From: an uncultured Phascolarctobacterium sp.
Lineage (GTDB): Bacteria; Bacillota; Negativicutes; Acidaminococcales; Acidaminococcaceae
Length of the DNA: 64,000 bases
Direction of reading: 5' to 3'
Assembly: GCF_937920985.1 (NCBI RefSeq)
Contig: NZ_CALDXR010000058.1
Span: 13,669-77,668 of the forward strand
Shown: piece after piece, positions 25,598 to 34,665 of the stretch
How positions within the stretch are numbered: position 1 is the stretch's first letter
Layout of the letters: every line of letters starts with the position of its first letter
The notes under the pieces: generated by a model
The model's input: the letters and a program-made list of their open reading frames with translations, nothing else
The model's database searches: none
Told to the model about the DNA's origin: nothing
Position numbers and translations under genes: made by a program

Positions 25598-27571
25598 ATG
25601 GAAATGTTTTTAGTGGCTGTGGGCTTCTATGGCATCGGCGTATTAACCATGCTGCTTCCCCACGGCATGCAGCGTGCTGCACACTGGCTTGCTAACAGCG
25701 CTGCCCTTTTTGGCAGCGCTGTCTGCGCTTATGCGGCAGGCCTGCTGCTTTTCGGCGGCGTGAGCCCCGCACCCCTGACCTGGGGCTCGTATTCTTTAGG
25801 CTGCGATGGCTGGAGCGCAGTCTTTCTGCTTTTGACCGGTATCGCCGGTGTTGTTACCAGTCTGTACGCGCTTGGTTATGCGCGTAGCTATGATGGCAGC
25901 CGTCTGCGTCTTTTGGGCGGCATGTGGTGCCTGTTCATCATGTCTATGGTACTGGTGCTGTTGGCAGGCGATGCCTTCAGCTTCCTGCTTTTCTGGGAGA
26001 TTATGGCCGTAGCCTCCTTTATGCTGGTTAACCATGAATCCGAAAAGCGTGCTACCTGGAATGCTGCCTATCAGTATCTGGTTATGACCAGCGTAGGTAC
26101 GGCAGCGATTATGATTGCCTTCTTGCTGACAGGCTCTGCCAGCGAGGGCTTCAGCTTTGCTGCTATGGCCAAGAATACGCTGGAGGGCAGCTGGCAGCAT
26201 CTTGTTTTTGTCTGTGCCTTTGCTGGCTTTGCCTTAAAGGCCGGACTGGTGCCGCTGCATGTGTGGTTGCCTAAGGCGCATCCGGCAGCACCCAGTCACG
26301 TTTCCGCGCTGATGAGCGGTGTTATGCTGAAGATTGCTCTCTACGGCTTCGGTCGTTTTATGTTCAGCTTTTTGCCTGCCTGGAATTACTGGTGGTGCGT
26401 TGCTGTACTGCTGGCAGGCGTAGTATCCGCATTTTTGGGCGTACTCTATGCTCAGATGGAAACGGATATTAAGCGCGTGCTTGCTTATTCCTCCGTGGAA
26501 AATATGGGCGTGATTTTTGCTGCCTTCGGCTGCGGTATGCTGATGAAGGCTTCCGGCAGCAGCTTTTATATGCTTGGCTTTGTGGCAGCGCTGGTGCATG
26601 CCTTTAACCACAGCATTATGAAGGTGCTGATGTTTATGTGTGCCGGCAGTATTATGCACGGTACCGGCAGCAAGAACCTGGAGCTGTTCGGCGGCCTCGC
26701 ACGCAAAATGCCGTATACCGCTGTCTTTGCTTTCGTCGGCTCGCTGGCACTCGCCGCTATTCCGCTGACGAACGGCTTTACCGGTGAATGGCTGGTGCTG
26801 CAGAGCTTTATCAGCCTGGGTACAAGCTGCGCCGGGCAGGATATCCGCCTGTGGACGGCTGTGTCCTTTGTTCTGCTGGGCTTTACCGGAGCACTGGCTC
26901 TCGGCTGCTTTGTACGCTTCTTCGGCATCACCTTCCTGGGCCGTGCTCGCAGTGAAATTGTGGAGCATGCGCACGAATCCGATAAATTTATGCTCGCTGC
27001 TATGGGCGTTGCAGCTGTTTTAGTTGTTGCTTGCGGTCTTTATCCGCTGCCGGTCGTTCGCGCCGCTCTGTTGGCGTTGGGCATGCCTGTTGATCTTGAT
27101 GCCTTCGGAATGAATCTGGCGTGGGCCGGTGTCGGTACTGCTGTCTGCTACAAGCCGCTGCTGCTGCTGGCTTTGCTGCTGGTGCTGGGTGCAGTGCTGT
27201 GGCTGGCTGTTAAGGACTGCTTTGTTGTGGAGGATGTTACCTGGAACTGTGGTACCTATCCGACGCAGCGCCAGCAGTATTCCGCAACCGGCTTCAGTAA
27301 GCCGGTACGCCGTGCGTTCGATTATCTGCTGAAGCCTAAGCGTCAGGTAACCTACATGCGCAAGGAGCATGCTTACTTCGGACGTCAGCTTTCCTACAAG
27401 CTGGAAATTCCCGATATGATTACGGAAAAACTTTATCAGCCGCTGCAAAAGCATTTTGTAAGTATTTCTAATTTCCTGCGCCGTTTGCAGCAGGGCAGTG
27501 TGCGTTTATATGTTGCCTATGTTATGGTGGCAATGATGTTGGTACTGGTATGGGGGGCGCTTTATAAATGA
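25598..27571 (+). CDS. hyfB: Hydrogenase-4 subunit B-like antiporter-type membrane subunit
   Basis: The 657-residue protein is a multi-helix NuoL/MrpA-type subunit of the HyfB/HycC kind. Core signatures are WEIMAVASFMLV, GFALKAGLVPLHVWLPKAHP, PSHVSALMSG and DIKRVLAYSSVENMG. Such subunits carry ions in energy-converting complexes. The C-terminal 100 residues include a soluble loop with WNCGTYPTQRQQYSATGFSK and a last helix. The ATG at 25598 is preferred (AGG 7 bases upstream) over an in-frame GTG at 25562. It overlaps hyfC by 4 bp and opens a six-gene operon. Confidence 0.88.
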   Translation: MEMFLVAVGFYGIGVLTMLLPHGMQRAAHWLANSAALFGSAVCAYAAGLLLFGGVSPAPLTWGSYSLGCDGWSAVFLLLTGIAGVVTSLYALGYARSYDGSRLRLLGGMWCLFIMSMVLVLLAGDAFSFLLFWEIMAVASFMLVNHESEKRATWNAAYQYLVMTSVGTAAIMIAFLLTGSASEGFSFAAMAKNTLEGSWQHLVFVCAFAGFALKAGLVPLHVWLPKAHPAAPSHVSALMSGVMLKIALYGFGRFMFSFLPAWNYWWCVAVLLAGVVSAFLGVLYAQMETDIKRVLAYSSVENMGVIFAAFGCGMLMKASGSSFYMLGFVAALVHAFNHSIMKVLMFMCAGSIMHGTGSKNLELFGGLARKMPYTAVFAFVGSLALAAIPLTNGFTGEWLVLQSFISLGTSCAGQDIRLWTAVSFVLLGFTGALALGCFVRFFGITFLGRARSEIVEHAHESDKFMLAAMGVAAVLVVACGLYPLPVVRAALLALGMPVDLDAFGMNLAWAGVGTAVCYKPLLLLALLLVLGAVLWLAVKDCFVVEDVTWNCGTYPTQRQQYSATGFSKPVRRAFDYLLKPKRQVTYMRKEHAYFGRQLSYKLEIPDMITEKLYQPLQKHFVSISNFLRRLQQGSVRLYVAYVMVAMMLVLVWGALYK

Positions 27572-28458
27572 TTTTAGAGAATGAATTATTACAGCTGGCC
27601 CTCGGTATGGCGCAGGCAATTTTGCTGCTTTTGTGCGCTCCGCTGGTAACCGGCATTGTTAAAAAGGTAAAGGCCTGGATGCAGAACCGTATCGGCAGCA
27701 GAATCTGGCAGGAATATTACGATATCCGCAAATGGTGGGGCAAGCCAACTATGCTTACTCCTTATGCCAGCATCACCTTCCGTATGGCACCCTGCGTATA
27801 TTTTCTGACGACCTTTGCGGCAGCCTGCATGCTGCCGGGCTTCTTAGGCGGTCAGGCCGGCTTCGGCGACGTTTTTGTATTTGTTTATCTGTTGGCCTTG
27901 GGACGCTTCTTTATGGCAGTTTCCTCGATGGATGCAGCCACCGCCTTCGGCGGTATGGGCGGCAGCCGTGAGGTTTATGTGGCTGCCTTCGTTGAGCCTG
28001 TGGTAATGCTGACCGTGCTTTCCAACGTGCTGCACACCAACAGCACTTCGCTGGCAGGCATGAGCCTGCGTACGGATGAGGTCAACCTGACGGTAGCAGG
28101 CGTGCTGACCTGCATTGCCTTCTTCCTGGTGCTGCTGGCCGAAAACAGCCGTATCCCGGTTGATAACCCCGATACGCATCTGGAGCTGACGATGATCCAT
28201 GAATGTATGACATTGGAATATTCCGGCCGTCTGCTGGCGCTCATCCATTGGGCAAGCCAGCTCAAGCTGCTGGTATTTTTGGTGCTCTTTGCTATGCTGT
28301 ATCTGCCGCTGGATTTGCCGGTAGTGCTGAAGGTGCTTATCGGTGCGGTAGCAGTAGGCGTAGTAGAAACCTTGAACAATAAGATGCGCCTTTTCAAAGT
28401 GCGTGTATATCTGGCCGCAGCGGGCCTGATGCTGCTGTTGGCAGTAGTGGCACAGTAA
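27568..28458 (+). CDS. hyfC: NuoH/HyfC-like membrane subunit
   Basis: The 296-residue protein is the NuoH-type subunit that connects the hydrophilic arm to the antiporter-like subunits. Typical signatures are GIVKKVKAWMQNRIG at the start, and NSRIPVDNPDTHLELTMIHE, the acidic loop conserved in NuoH/HyfC/EchB. About eight membrane helices are expected. Its ATG overlaps the hyfB stop (ATGA), so translation is coupled. Confidence 0.9.
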   Translation: MILENELLQLALGMAQAILLLLCAPLVTGIVKKVKAWMQNRIGSRIWQEYYDIRKWWGKPTMLTPYASITFRMAPCVYFLTTFAAACMLPGFLGGQAGFGDVFVFVYLLALGRFFMAVSSMDAATAFGGMGGSREVYVAAFVEPVVMLTVLSNVLHTNSTSLAGMSLRTDEVNLTVAGVLTCIAFFLVLLAENSRIPVDNPDTHLELTMIHECMTLEYSGRLLALIHWASQLKLLVFLVLFAMLYLPLDLPVVLKVLIGAVAVGVVETLNNKMRLFKVRVYLAAAGLMLLLAVVAQ

Positions 28459-28468
28459 GGAGGTAACG

Positions 28469-29098
28469 ATGGAATATTTGGTTGTAAGTTTAATGTTTAT
28501 CGTTTTCCTGCAGACGCGCTTTGTGGAGCTGCGCCGTGCAACTCTGTGCCTGGCGCTGCAGTCTGCTTTGATTGCGGCAGCCTGCCTTGTCGTAGGCATG
28601 AGCCATGGCAGCGGCCTGCATGCCTGGCTGCCCGGTGTGCTGACAATTGCCGTTAAGGTGCTCTTTATTCCCTACGCTATTTTGCGCGTGGTAAATCAGC
28701 TGCGCGATGAGCGTGAAATTGTCAGCGATATCAATGTTAACTATTCCACCGCTTTTGCAGCCTGCAGTCTGGCACTCGGTTACATGGTAATTGATGGTCT
28801 GCTGCCGCAGGCCGAGGGACGCGATATTTTAGCGACCTCTATGTTTATGATTATGACCGGTTTGGCGCTGATTGTTATGCGCAGCCGTGCCATTATGCAG
28901 ATGATTGGCCTGATTACCTTGGAAAACGGCATTTACCTGCTCGGTCTGATTATGACGGAAGGCTTGCCGCTGATTATCGAGCTGGGCATTTTCCTGGATG
29001 TGCTGATTGCTGTTGTTATTCTTGTTATTTTAACCTCGCGTCTGCGTCTGTCGTTTAAAACGACGGATACAAATGTGCTGGACAAGCTGAAAGGGTAG
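28469..29098 (+). CDS. hyfE: HyfE-like membrane subunit (NuoK-related)
   Basis: The 209-residue membrane protein has six to seven predicted helices, with a NuoK-like core in the second half (IVMRSRAIMQMIGLITLENG, LGIFLDVLIAVVILVIL). HyfE is present in hydrogenase-4 but absent from hydrogenase-3, so this complex resembles the larger form. AAGGAGG lies 7 bases before the ATG. It sits between hyfC and hyfF; no HyfD-like gene is found. Confidence 0.86.
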   Translation: MEYLVVSLMFIVFLQTRFVELRRATLCLALQSALIAAACLVVGMSHGSGLHAWLPGVLTIAVKVLFIPYAILRVVNQLRDEREIVSDINVNYSTAFAACSLALGYMVIDGLLPQAEGRDILATSMFMIMTGLALIVMRSRAIMQMIGLITLENGIYLLGLIMTEGLPLIIELGIFLDVLIAVVILVILTSRLRLSFKTTDTNVLDKLKG

Positions 29099-29106
29099 GG
29101 GATGTA

Positions 29107-30582
29107 ATGTTAACATATATTTTGATACTGTTATGCCTGCCACCCTTATGCGCGGTGCTGGCACTGGCTGCGGGCTTCGGCAATAATATCCTGCATTGGC
29201 TGCACCGTCTGACGGCAACTGCGGTAGGTGTGTGCGTGGCGCTGATGGCAAAGTCCTTTAATCCTGCTGTGCCCTATGTTGATGATTATTTTTACATTGA
29301 TGCGCTGAATATGTGGGTAATCATTATTATTACCACACTTTATCTGGCAGCAACCTGGACTGCGCGTAATTATCTTACGCGTGAGGAGCGTTGCGGCGTA
29401 CTCAAGGGCGAGCAGCTGCAGACCGGCCGTTACTTTGCGCTGATGCAGCTTTTCTGTTGGACGATGTTCATCGTACTGCTGGTAAAAAACCTGGGCCTGA
29501 TGTGGGTAGCAATCGAAGCGACTACCTTAATCAGTGCGCTGCTCATTTCCTTTAAATTTACCCGCGCTGCTCTGGAAGCAACGTGGAAATATATCATGGT
29601 TTGTACCGTCGGCATCTGCCTGGCACTTTTGGGTACACTGGTGCTGTATTATGCGCAGCTTGATGCTTTGGGCGGCGAAAAGGCGCTCAGCTGGCTGTAT
29701 CTGCATGAGCATGCCAACAGCCTGAATCCGGCGATGACCAAGCTGGCACTGCTGTTTATCGTTATCGGCTACGGTACGAAGGCAGGCATGGCGCCGATGC
29801 ATACCTGGCTGCCGGATGCCTATGCCGAGGCTCCGTCGCTGACCAGCGGTATGCTGAGCGGTGCGCTCTGCAGCTGTGCGATTTATGTGCTGCTGCGTAA
29901 TCTGGTTATCCTGCTGCCGACAGCGGGTGCTGCGATGATGAGCAGCATGCTGCTGTTCTTTGCTGTGCTGACTGTGGCGATTGCGGTGCCGTTCGTTGTT
30001 GTACAGCGTGACGTGAAGCGTATTCTGGCGTACTCCTCTATGGAAAATATCGGCATTATGGTTGCCGGTATCGGTGTATTTTCCGCTTTTTCCCTGAAGG
30101 CTGTAATGCTGCATATGTACAGTCATGCGATGATTAAGTTTGTGCTGTTCTATATTGCCGGCACGATTATCCAGGAATATCAGACTCGTAATATGATGCG
30201 TATTCACGGTATGATTAAGGATGTACCGCATACTGCGACATTCTGGCTTTTGGGTATGCTGGGCATTTTGGGCCTGCCGCCGATGGGCCTTTTCTTCAGT
30301 AAGTTTTACATTATGGCGTCCATGTTCCGTGAAGGACATTGGGTAGCAGGCAGTCTGCTGATTATCCTGCTGGCCGGCGTTTTAATTGGTATTTTGTACC
30401 ACGGTATGCGTATGCTGTGCGATAAATCGAAGCGTCAGCCCTTGGGCGATTTGCTGGGCGCTACCGACGTACCGGTGCTGGCAGCGCTGTTGCTTTTGAC
30501 CTGCGTAGTGGGCGCCGGCTTTGAAAATATTCCCTGGCTCAACAATCTGCTGAACCAGGCTGTGCAGATTATAGGAGGCTGA
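29107..30582 (+). CDS. hyfF: HyfF-like antiporter-type membrane subunit
   Basis: The 491-residue protein is a second NuoM/N/L-type subunit. Signatures are GLMWVAIEATTLISALLISF, IVIGYGTKAGMAPMHTWLPD, YAEAPSLTSGMLSG and DVKRILAYSSMENIGIMVAG. Together with HyfB this gives two antiporter-like modules, one fewer than hydrogenase-4 of Escherichia coli (which also has HyfD). It follows hyfE by 8 bp. The role in proton or sodium translocation is from family knowledge. Confidence 0.9.
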   Translation: MLTYILILLCLPPLCAVLALAAGFGNNILHWLHRLTATAVGVCVALMAKSFNPAVPYVDDYFYIDALNMWVIIIITTLYLAATWTARNYLTREERCGVLKGEQLQTGRYFALMQLFCWTMFIVLLVKNLGLMWVAIEATTLISALLISFKFTRAALEATWKYIMVCTVGICLALLGTLVLYYAQLDALGGEKALSWLYLHEHANSLNPAMTKLALLFIVIGYGTKAGMAPMHTWLPDAYAEAPSLTSGMLSGALCSCAIYVLLRNLVILLPTAGAAMMSSMLLFFAVLTVAIAVPFVVVQRDVKRILAYSSMENIGIMVAGIGVFSAFSLKAVMLHMYSHAMIKFVLFYIAGTIIQEYQTRNMMRIHGMIKDVPHTATFWLLGMLGILGLPPMGLFFSKFYIMASMFREGHWVAGSLLIILLAGVLIGILYHGMRMLCDKSKRQPLGDLLGATDVPVLAALLLLTCVVGAGFENIPWLNNLLNQAVQIIGG

Positions 30583-30586
30583 GATA

Positions 30587-32095
30587 ATGCTAGTTAAACC
30601 GGAAAATTTGCGTGGTGCTGCCAATATCTGCAGCGACAGCGGCAAGCGTCCGCTGGCTGCCATGTTCGGCGCAGACGAAACGCTGCAGGGCGGCGGTCTG
30701 GCCATCTACTGCCTGTTCTATAATGCTGCCAAACGCGATATCGATGTATTGAAGGCACCGTTCCCGGCGGACGGTCCGCTGGAATATCAATCGCTGACTA
30801 CGCTGCTGCCAGCTGCTGCCTGGTATGAGCGCGAGCTGCACGATATGTTCGGCTTCGAGCCGCAGGGACATCCCGATATGCGTCCGCTGGTGCTGCATGA
30901 GAGCTTTCCCGAAGGCTTCCATCCGCTGCTGAAAAAATATCCCAAGGATTACGATGCACGCGGACAGCGTGAATACGAAATGCTTACCTCTCAGGGCGAA
31001 GGCCTCTTTGAGGTTCCTGTAGGTCCTATCCATGCAGGCATCATCGAGCCCGGTCACTTCCGCTTCAGCCAGGCCGGTGAGGCTATGCTGCAGCTGGATG
31101 CCAAGCTGTTCTTTACCCACCGTGGTATTGAAAAGGCTGTCGAAGGCCTTACGCCGATGGAAGCACTGCCGATTGTAGAACGCATCTGCGGTGCCTGCAG
31201 TGTAGCCAATACGCTGAGCTTCTGTCAGGCGGTAGAAAAATGCTCGGAGGCAGAGGTGCCTTACCGTGCGTGGTTAATCCGTACACTGGCTGCGGAGATG
31301 GAGCGCTTGTATAACCATGTGGGTGATACGGGCAATATCTGCGCCGGTGTCGGCTTCTCGCCTGTAATCAGCATGGGCACACGTCTGAAGGAATATCTGA
31401 TGCAGCTTAACGAAATGCTGGCAGGCAACCGCTTCCTGCGCGGTCTGATTATCCCCGGCGGTGTGCAGTATGATGTTACCGACGCGATGCTGGAGGAGGT
31501 TGAGGACGTACTGCGCGAGGTAGAGGCTGTTTATGCCGATATGGTGCATATCATGTGGGAGCAGGCGAACTTCGTCAACCGTATTCGTACCACCGGTAGA
31601 GTGCGTCCGGATACTGCCTTTGATTTGGCTATGGTAGGCGTGGGTGCGCGTGCCAGCGGCAGTACCCGTGACAGCCGCAAGGATATCGGCTACGGTATTT
31701 ATGATGAGCTTGATTTTGAGGTGATTATGGAAACAGCGGGCGATGTCGAAGCACGTATCAAGGTGCGTATCGGTGAGGTTGCCCAAAGCCTGAAGCTGGT
31801 GCGTCAGCTTATCAGCAAGCTGCGCCGCAACGCGGAAACGCAGCTGGCGGTTGAGCTGGGCGAGCTTAAGCAGGAGGAAGGTCATTTTACCTGGGGCATC
31901 AGTGAATCTGCCCGCGGTGATAATCTGCACTGCCTGCTGCTGGACAAGGAAGGCCGCATAGACCGCCTGTTTGTGCGCAGTGCCTCCTATCCTAACTGGC
32001 CGGCGCTGACTGTAGCGGTACAGGGTGACATCATTCCTGACTTCCCGTTAATAAATAAAAGCTTTGAGTTATGCTATGCCTGCATAGACCGCTAA
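30587..32095 (+). CDS. hyfG: Group 4 [NiFe]-hydrogenase-like large subunit, NuoC-NuoD fusion
   Basis: The 502-residue protein fuses a NuoC-like domain (residues 1-130, AWYERELHDMFGFEPQGHPD) to a NuoD-like catalytic domain. The two cysteine pairs expected to hold the Ni-Fe site are present: RICGACSVAN near residue 203 and LCYACIDR at the very end. Two things are odd. The His of the usual CxxCxxxH motif is Asn, and the usual DPCxxC is ELCYAC. The protein stops exactly at the Arg after which HycE-type precursors are cleaved, so no maturation peptide exists. It may be a true hydrogenase made in mature form or a related complex with another activity. Confidence 0.87.
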   Translation: MLVKPENLRGAANICSDSGKRPLAAMFGADETLQGGGLAIYCLFYNAAKRDIDVLKAPFPADGPLEYQSLTTLLPAAAWYERELHDMFGFEPQGHPDMRPLVLHESFPEGFHPLLKKYPKDYDARGQREYEMLTSQGEGLFEVPVGPIHAGIIEPGHFRFSQAGEAMLQLDAKLFFTHRGIEKAVEGLTPMEALPIVERICGACSVANTLSFCQAVEKCSEAEVPYRAWLIRTLAAEMERLYNHVGDTGNICAGVGFSPVISMGTRLKEYLMQLNEMLAGNRFLRGLIIPGGVQYDVTDAMLEEVEDVLREVEAVYADMVHIMWEQANFVNRIRTTGRVRPDTAFDLAMVGVGARASGSTRDSRKDIGYGIYDELDFEVIMETAGDVEARIKVRIGEVAQSLKLVRQLISKLRRNAETQLAVELGELKQEEGHFTWGISESARGDNLHCLLLDKEGRIDRLFVRSASYPNWPALTVAVQGDIIPDFPLINKSFELCYACIDR

Positions 32096-32107
32096 GGAGG
32101 TGGCAAG

Positions 32108-32830
32108 ATGTTAAAAATGCTGGAGGCAATTCTTCACGGAAAGATTGCTACCGAAAATATTGATACTACGGGCCACAAGCGTCTGCGCGGTCAGCTGCAG
32201 TGCGACGGCAGCTGCGACGGCTGCGGTGCCTGTGCCGCTGCCTGTCCGGTAGATGCAGTGAGTGTGGCTGACGGTAAAGCGAAAATAGATTACAGTAAGT
32301 GCGTTTTCTGCGGCCGCTGTGTAGAGGCCTGCGCGCGTAAGGCGTTGGTGCACACGAACCATGATGCTTTGGCGCAGATTCTGGCTGACAGTGCCGTTGA
32401 AGTCAGCGAGGCAGTCACAGCGAAGCTGGGACGTTCGCTGCATGTGCGTCATCTTGACGCTGGCAGCTGCAATGCCTGCGATTTTGAGCTGGGTGCGATG
32501 AGCAACCCTGTTTACGATTTGCACCGTTATGGTATTGCCTTCGTTGCTTCTCCGCGTCATGCGGATATGCTTATGGTTACCGGCGTAGTTACGCGCAATC
32601 TGGAGCAGGCGCTGCGTATGACTTATGCCGCTATGCCTGAACCGAAAATGGTTATGGCCTGCGGTGCCTGTGCCTGCGGCGGCGAAACCTATGGCAGCAC
32701 TTATGCTGTTGTGGGGCGTGCAGCTGACGTGGTGCCGGTTGATATTGCTGTGCCCGGATGCCCGCCGCGACCGGCTGCGATTATTGTGGCTTTGTGTGCT
32801 GCGGCAGATATGCTGAAGGAAAGAATGTAA
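32108..32830 (+). CDS. hyfI: Hydrogenase-like small subunit fused to a 2[4Fe-4S] ferredoxin
   Basis: The 240-residue protein joins two modules. Residues 30-85 form a ferredoxin with CDGCGACAAACP and CVFCGRCVEAC, enough for two [4Fe-4S] clusters. Residues 110-240 are NuoB/HyfI-like with the proximal cluster ligands (GSCNACDFELGA, ACGACACGG, VPGCPPRP). In hydrogenase-4 the ferredoxin (HyfH) and small subunit (HyfI) are separate; here they form one electron path from an unknown donor to HyfG. It is the last gene of the operon. No formate dehydrogenase or hyp maturation genes are in the window. Confidence 0.87.
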   Translation: MLKMLEAILHGKIATENIDTTGHKRLRGQLQCDGSCDGCGACAAACPVDAVSVADGKAKIDYSKCVFCGRCVEACARKALVHTNHDALAQILADSAVEVSEAVTAKLGRSLHVRHLDAGSCNACDFELGAMSNPVYDLHRYGIAFVASPRHADMLMVTGVVTRNLEQALRMTYAAMPEPKMVMACGACACGGETYGSTYAVVGRAADVVPVDIAVPGCPPRPAAIIVALCAAADMLKERM

Positions 32831-32840
32831 CCTTGTTTTA

Positions 32841-32888
32841 AAAAAGAATTAATCAGTATGTTATTACACTGATTAATTCTTTTTTTGC
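32841..32888 (+). terminator. Terminator of the hydrogenase-like operon
   Basis: A 17-bp perfect stem (AAAAAGAATTAATCAGT and its complement) with a 10-nt loop ends in a long T-run. Confidence 0.88.
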
Positions 32889-32988
32889 ATTTTTATACTT
32901 GTACTCTGCTGTAATACGTGATAATATATAGAAAATCAGTTGCGTTCGATAAACTGATATGGGGAATACAAATGAGGGGGTTTGAAAA

Positions 32989-33474
32989 ATGATTGTTTTT
33001 AGACCGGCAACTTTCGGCGATGTAGAACATATACACAAATTGCTGAATTATTATGCAAAGGAAGGCTTGATGCTGCCACGTGCGCGCAATTCGATTTACG
33101 AGAATCTGCGTGATTATATTTTAGCGGTGGAAAATAACCGCCTGTTGGGCTGCGGTGCGCTGCATTTTGTCTGGGACCGCTTTGCGGAAATACGCTCGTT
33201 GGCGGTGGAACCGAGCCTGCAGAAAACAGGTATAGGTCGTCAGCTGGTGGAGCATTTGGAAAAGGAGGGCATCGAGCGCGGCGTGACGATGTTTTTCACT
33301 CTGACCTATCAGCCGGGATTTTTTGCCAAGTGTGATTATATTGAAACGGCGAAGGATAAGCTGCCGCAGAAGGTATGGAAGGAATGCGTGTATTGTCCGC
33401 AGTATCCGTATTGCAATGAGATTGCTTTTATCAAGACAACGGTTGATTACGAGCCGTCGCAAATTAAGTTTTAA
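32989..33474 (+). CDS. argA: GNAT N-acetyltransferase, short ArgA-like
   Basis: The 161-residue protein is a single GNAT domain. LGCGALHFVWDRFAEIRSLAV and the acetyl-CoA loop LQKTGIGRQLVEHLEKEG are clear, and the end (LPQKVWKECVYCPQYPYCNE) matches the short N-acetylglutamate synthases of Firmicutes, which are GNAT domains without the kinase-like part of long ArgA. That makes N-acetylation of glutamate for arginine synthesis the likely job, though no other arg gene is near. GAGGGGG precedes the ATG. It is a single gene with its own terminator. Confidence 0.8.
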   Translation: MIVFRPATFGDVEHIHKLLNYYAKEGLMLPRARNSIYENLRDYILAVENNRLLGCGALHFVWDRFAEIRSLAVEPSLQKTGIGRQLVEHLEKEGIERGVTMFFTLTYQPGFFAKCDYIETAKDKLPQKVWKECVYCPQYPYCNEIAFIKTTVDYEPSQIKF

Positions 33475-33478
33475 ATTT

Positions 33479-33541
33479 TAAGAGCTTCCGGGCGCGTTTT
33501 GTCATTGCTGATGATGATGCGCTGCGGGCAGCTCTTTTATT
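33479..33541 (+). terminator. Terminator after the acetyltransferase gene
   Basis: AAGAGCT..CCGGGCGCG pairs imperfectly with TGCGCTGCGGGCAGCTCTT, followed by TTATTTTTG. Confidence 0.55.
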
Positions 33542-33642
33542 TTTGGGCGTGTAATGTTACAATAATCAAATAGAGTAGAAAAATCGCACGGTGGTTTTGC
33601 TGCCGCGGTGTCAGATAAATTTACGGAAAAGAGGTTGAACTT

Positions 33643-34395
33643 ATGAAATTATATTCCTGGAATGTTAACGGTTTGCGTGCCTGCATGACAAAGGGCTTTG
33701 CTGAATTTTTGCAGGAGGCAGCGCCGGATATTATTTGTCTGCAGGAAACGAAGATGCAGCGTGAGCAGGCGGATTTTGTGTTCCCTGGCTATGAGGAGTA
33801 TTGGAACAGTGCGGAGCGCAAGGGCTACAGTGGTACTGCTGTTTTTACGAAGGTTAAGCCTTTGGCTGTTACCTATGGCCTGGGACAGGAGGAGCACGAT
33901 AAGGAAGGGCGTGTGATTACGCTGGAGTTTGAGAGCTTTTATCTGGTGACGGTGTATACGCCGAATTCCAAGGATGGCTTGGCGCGTCTTGATTACCGCA
34001 TGGTGTGGGAGGATGTGTTCCGTGCCTATCTGCAGGAGCTGGATGCGAAGAAGCCGGTTGTTGTCTGCGGTGATCTGAATGTGGCGGCTGAGGAGATTGA
34101 TTTGAAGAATCCTAAGACCAACCGCAAGAATGCGGGCTTTACGGATGAGGAGCGTGCTAAGTTCCGCGAGCTGAAGGCGGCAGGCTTTACGGACAGCTTC
34201 CGTTATCTGCATCCGGAGGAGGTTAAGTACAGCTGGTGGAGCTATCGCTTTAAGGCGCGTGAGAAGAATGCGGGTTGGCGTATTGATTATTTTGTGGTTT
34301 CGGACAGGATTGCGGATAAGCTGCGGAGTGCGGAGATTCACAATGAGGTTTTCGGCAGCGATCATTGTCCGGTAAGCGTTGAGCTGGATGTGTGA
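33643..34395 (+). CDS. xth: Exodeoxyribonuclease III
   Basis: The 250-residue protein is an AP endonuclease/3'-5' exonuclease of base-excision repair (ExoIII/ExoA type). Conserved motifs are SWNVNGLRA, CLQETKMQ, VVCGDLNVA and GSDHCPV, which supply the metal-binding Glu, the Asp/Asn pair and the catalytic His. The length is typical. GAGG precedes the ATG by 7 bases. It is transcribed alone. Confidence 0.95.
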   Translation: MKLYSWNVNGLRACMTKGFAEFLQEAAPDIICLQETKMQREQADFVFPGYEEYWNSAERKGYSGTAVFTKVKPLAVTYGLGQEEHDKEGRVITLEFESFYLVTVYTPNSKDGLARLDYRMVWEDVFRAYLQELDAKKPVVVCGDLNVAAEEIDLKNPKTNRKNAGFTDEERAKFRELKAAGFTDSFRYLHPEEVKYSWWSYRFKAREKNAGWRIDYFVVSDRIADKLRSAEIHNEVFGSDHCPVSVELDV

Positions 34396-34454
34396 ATTTC
34401 TGGCGTCGCAATTGTATATCGTTTCAATCAGAGCAATTTCTTAACGCAAATTTC

Positions 34455-34563
34455 GTGTGGAACCAAGACGAAGCGGCGCAAAACTCGCGCTATGCTGACA
34501 AATGCTACTATAAAAATTAGGCATAGCGCTCAGACATTGCGCCCATTCTGTGGTTCCGGACAC
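34455..34563. repeat. Long imperfect palindrome between xth and uvrB
   Basis: Three nested arms pair across about 109 bp: GTGTGGAACCA / TGGTTCCGGACAC, GGCGCAA / TTGCGCC and GCGCTATGC / GCATAGCGC. The rest of the 34396-34665 spacer shows no gene. It may be a structured RNA, a terminator region or a decayed mobile repeat. Confidence 0.6.
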
Positions 34564-34665
34564 TTATTTGCTAAAATTGCTATTCATTCCACGATATAAC
34601 AATTGCTCGTTTGCTGCTTAGATTAGTATAGTTATGTTTCTAGTGTTTTACAGTTGGTGATTAGT

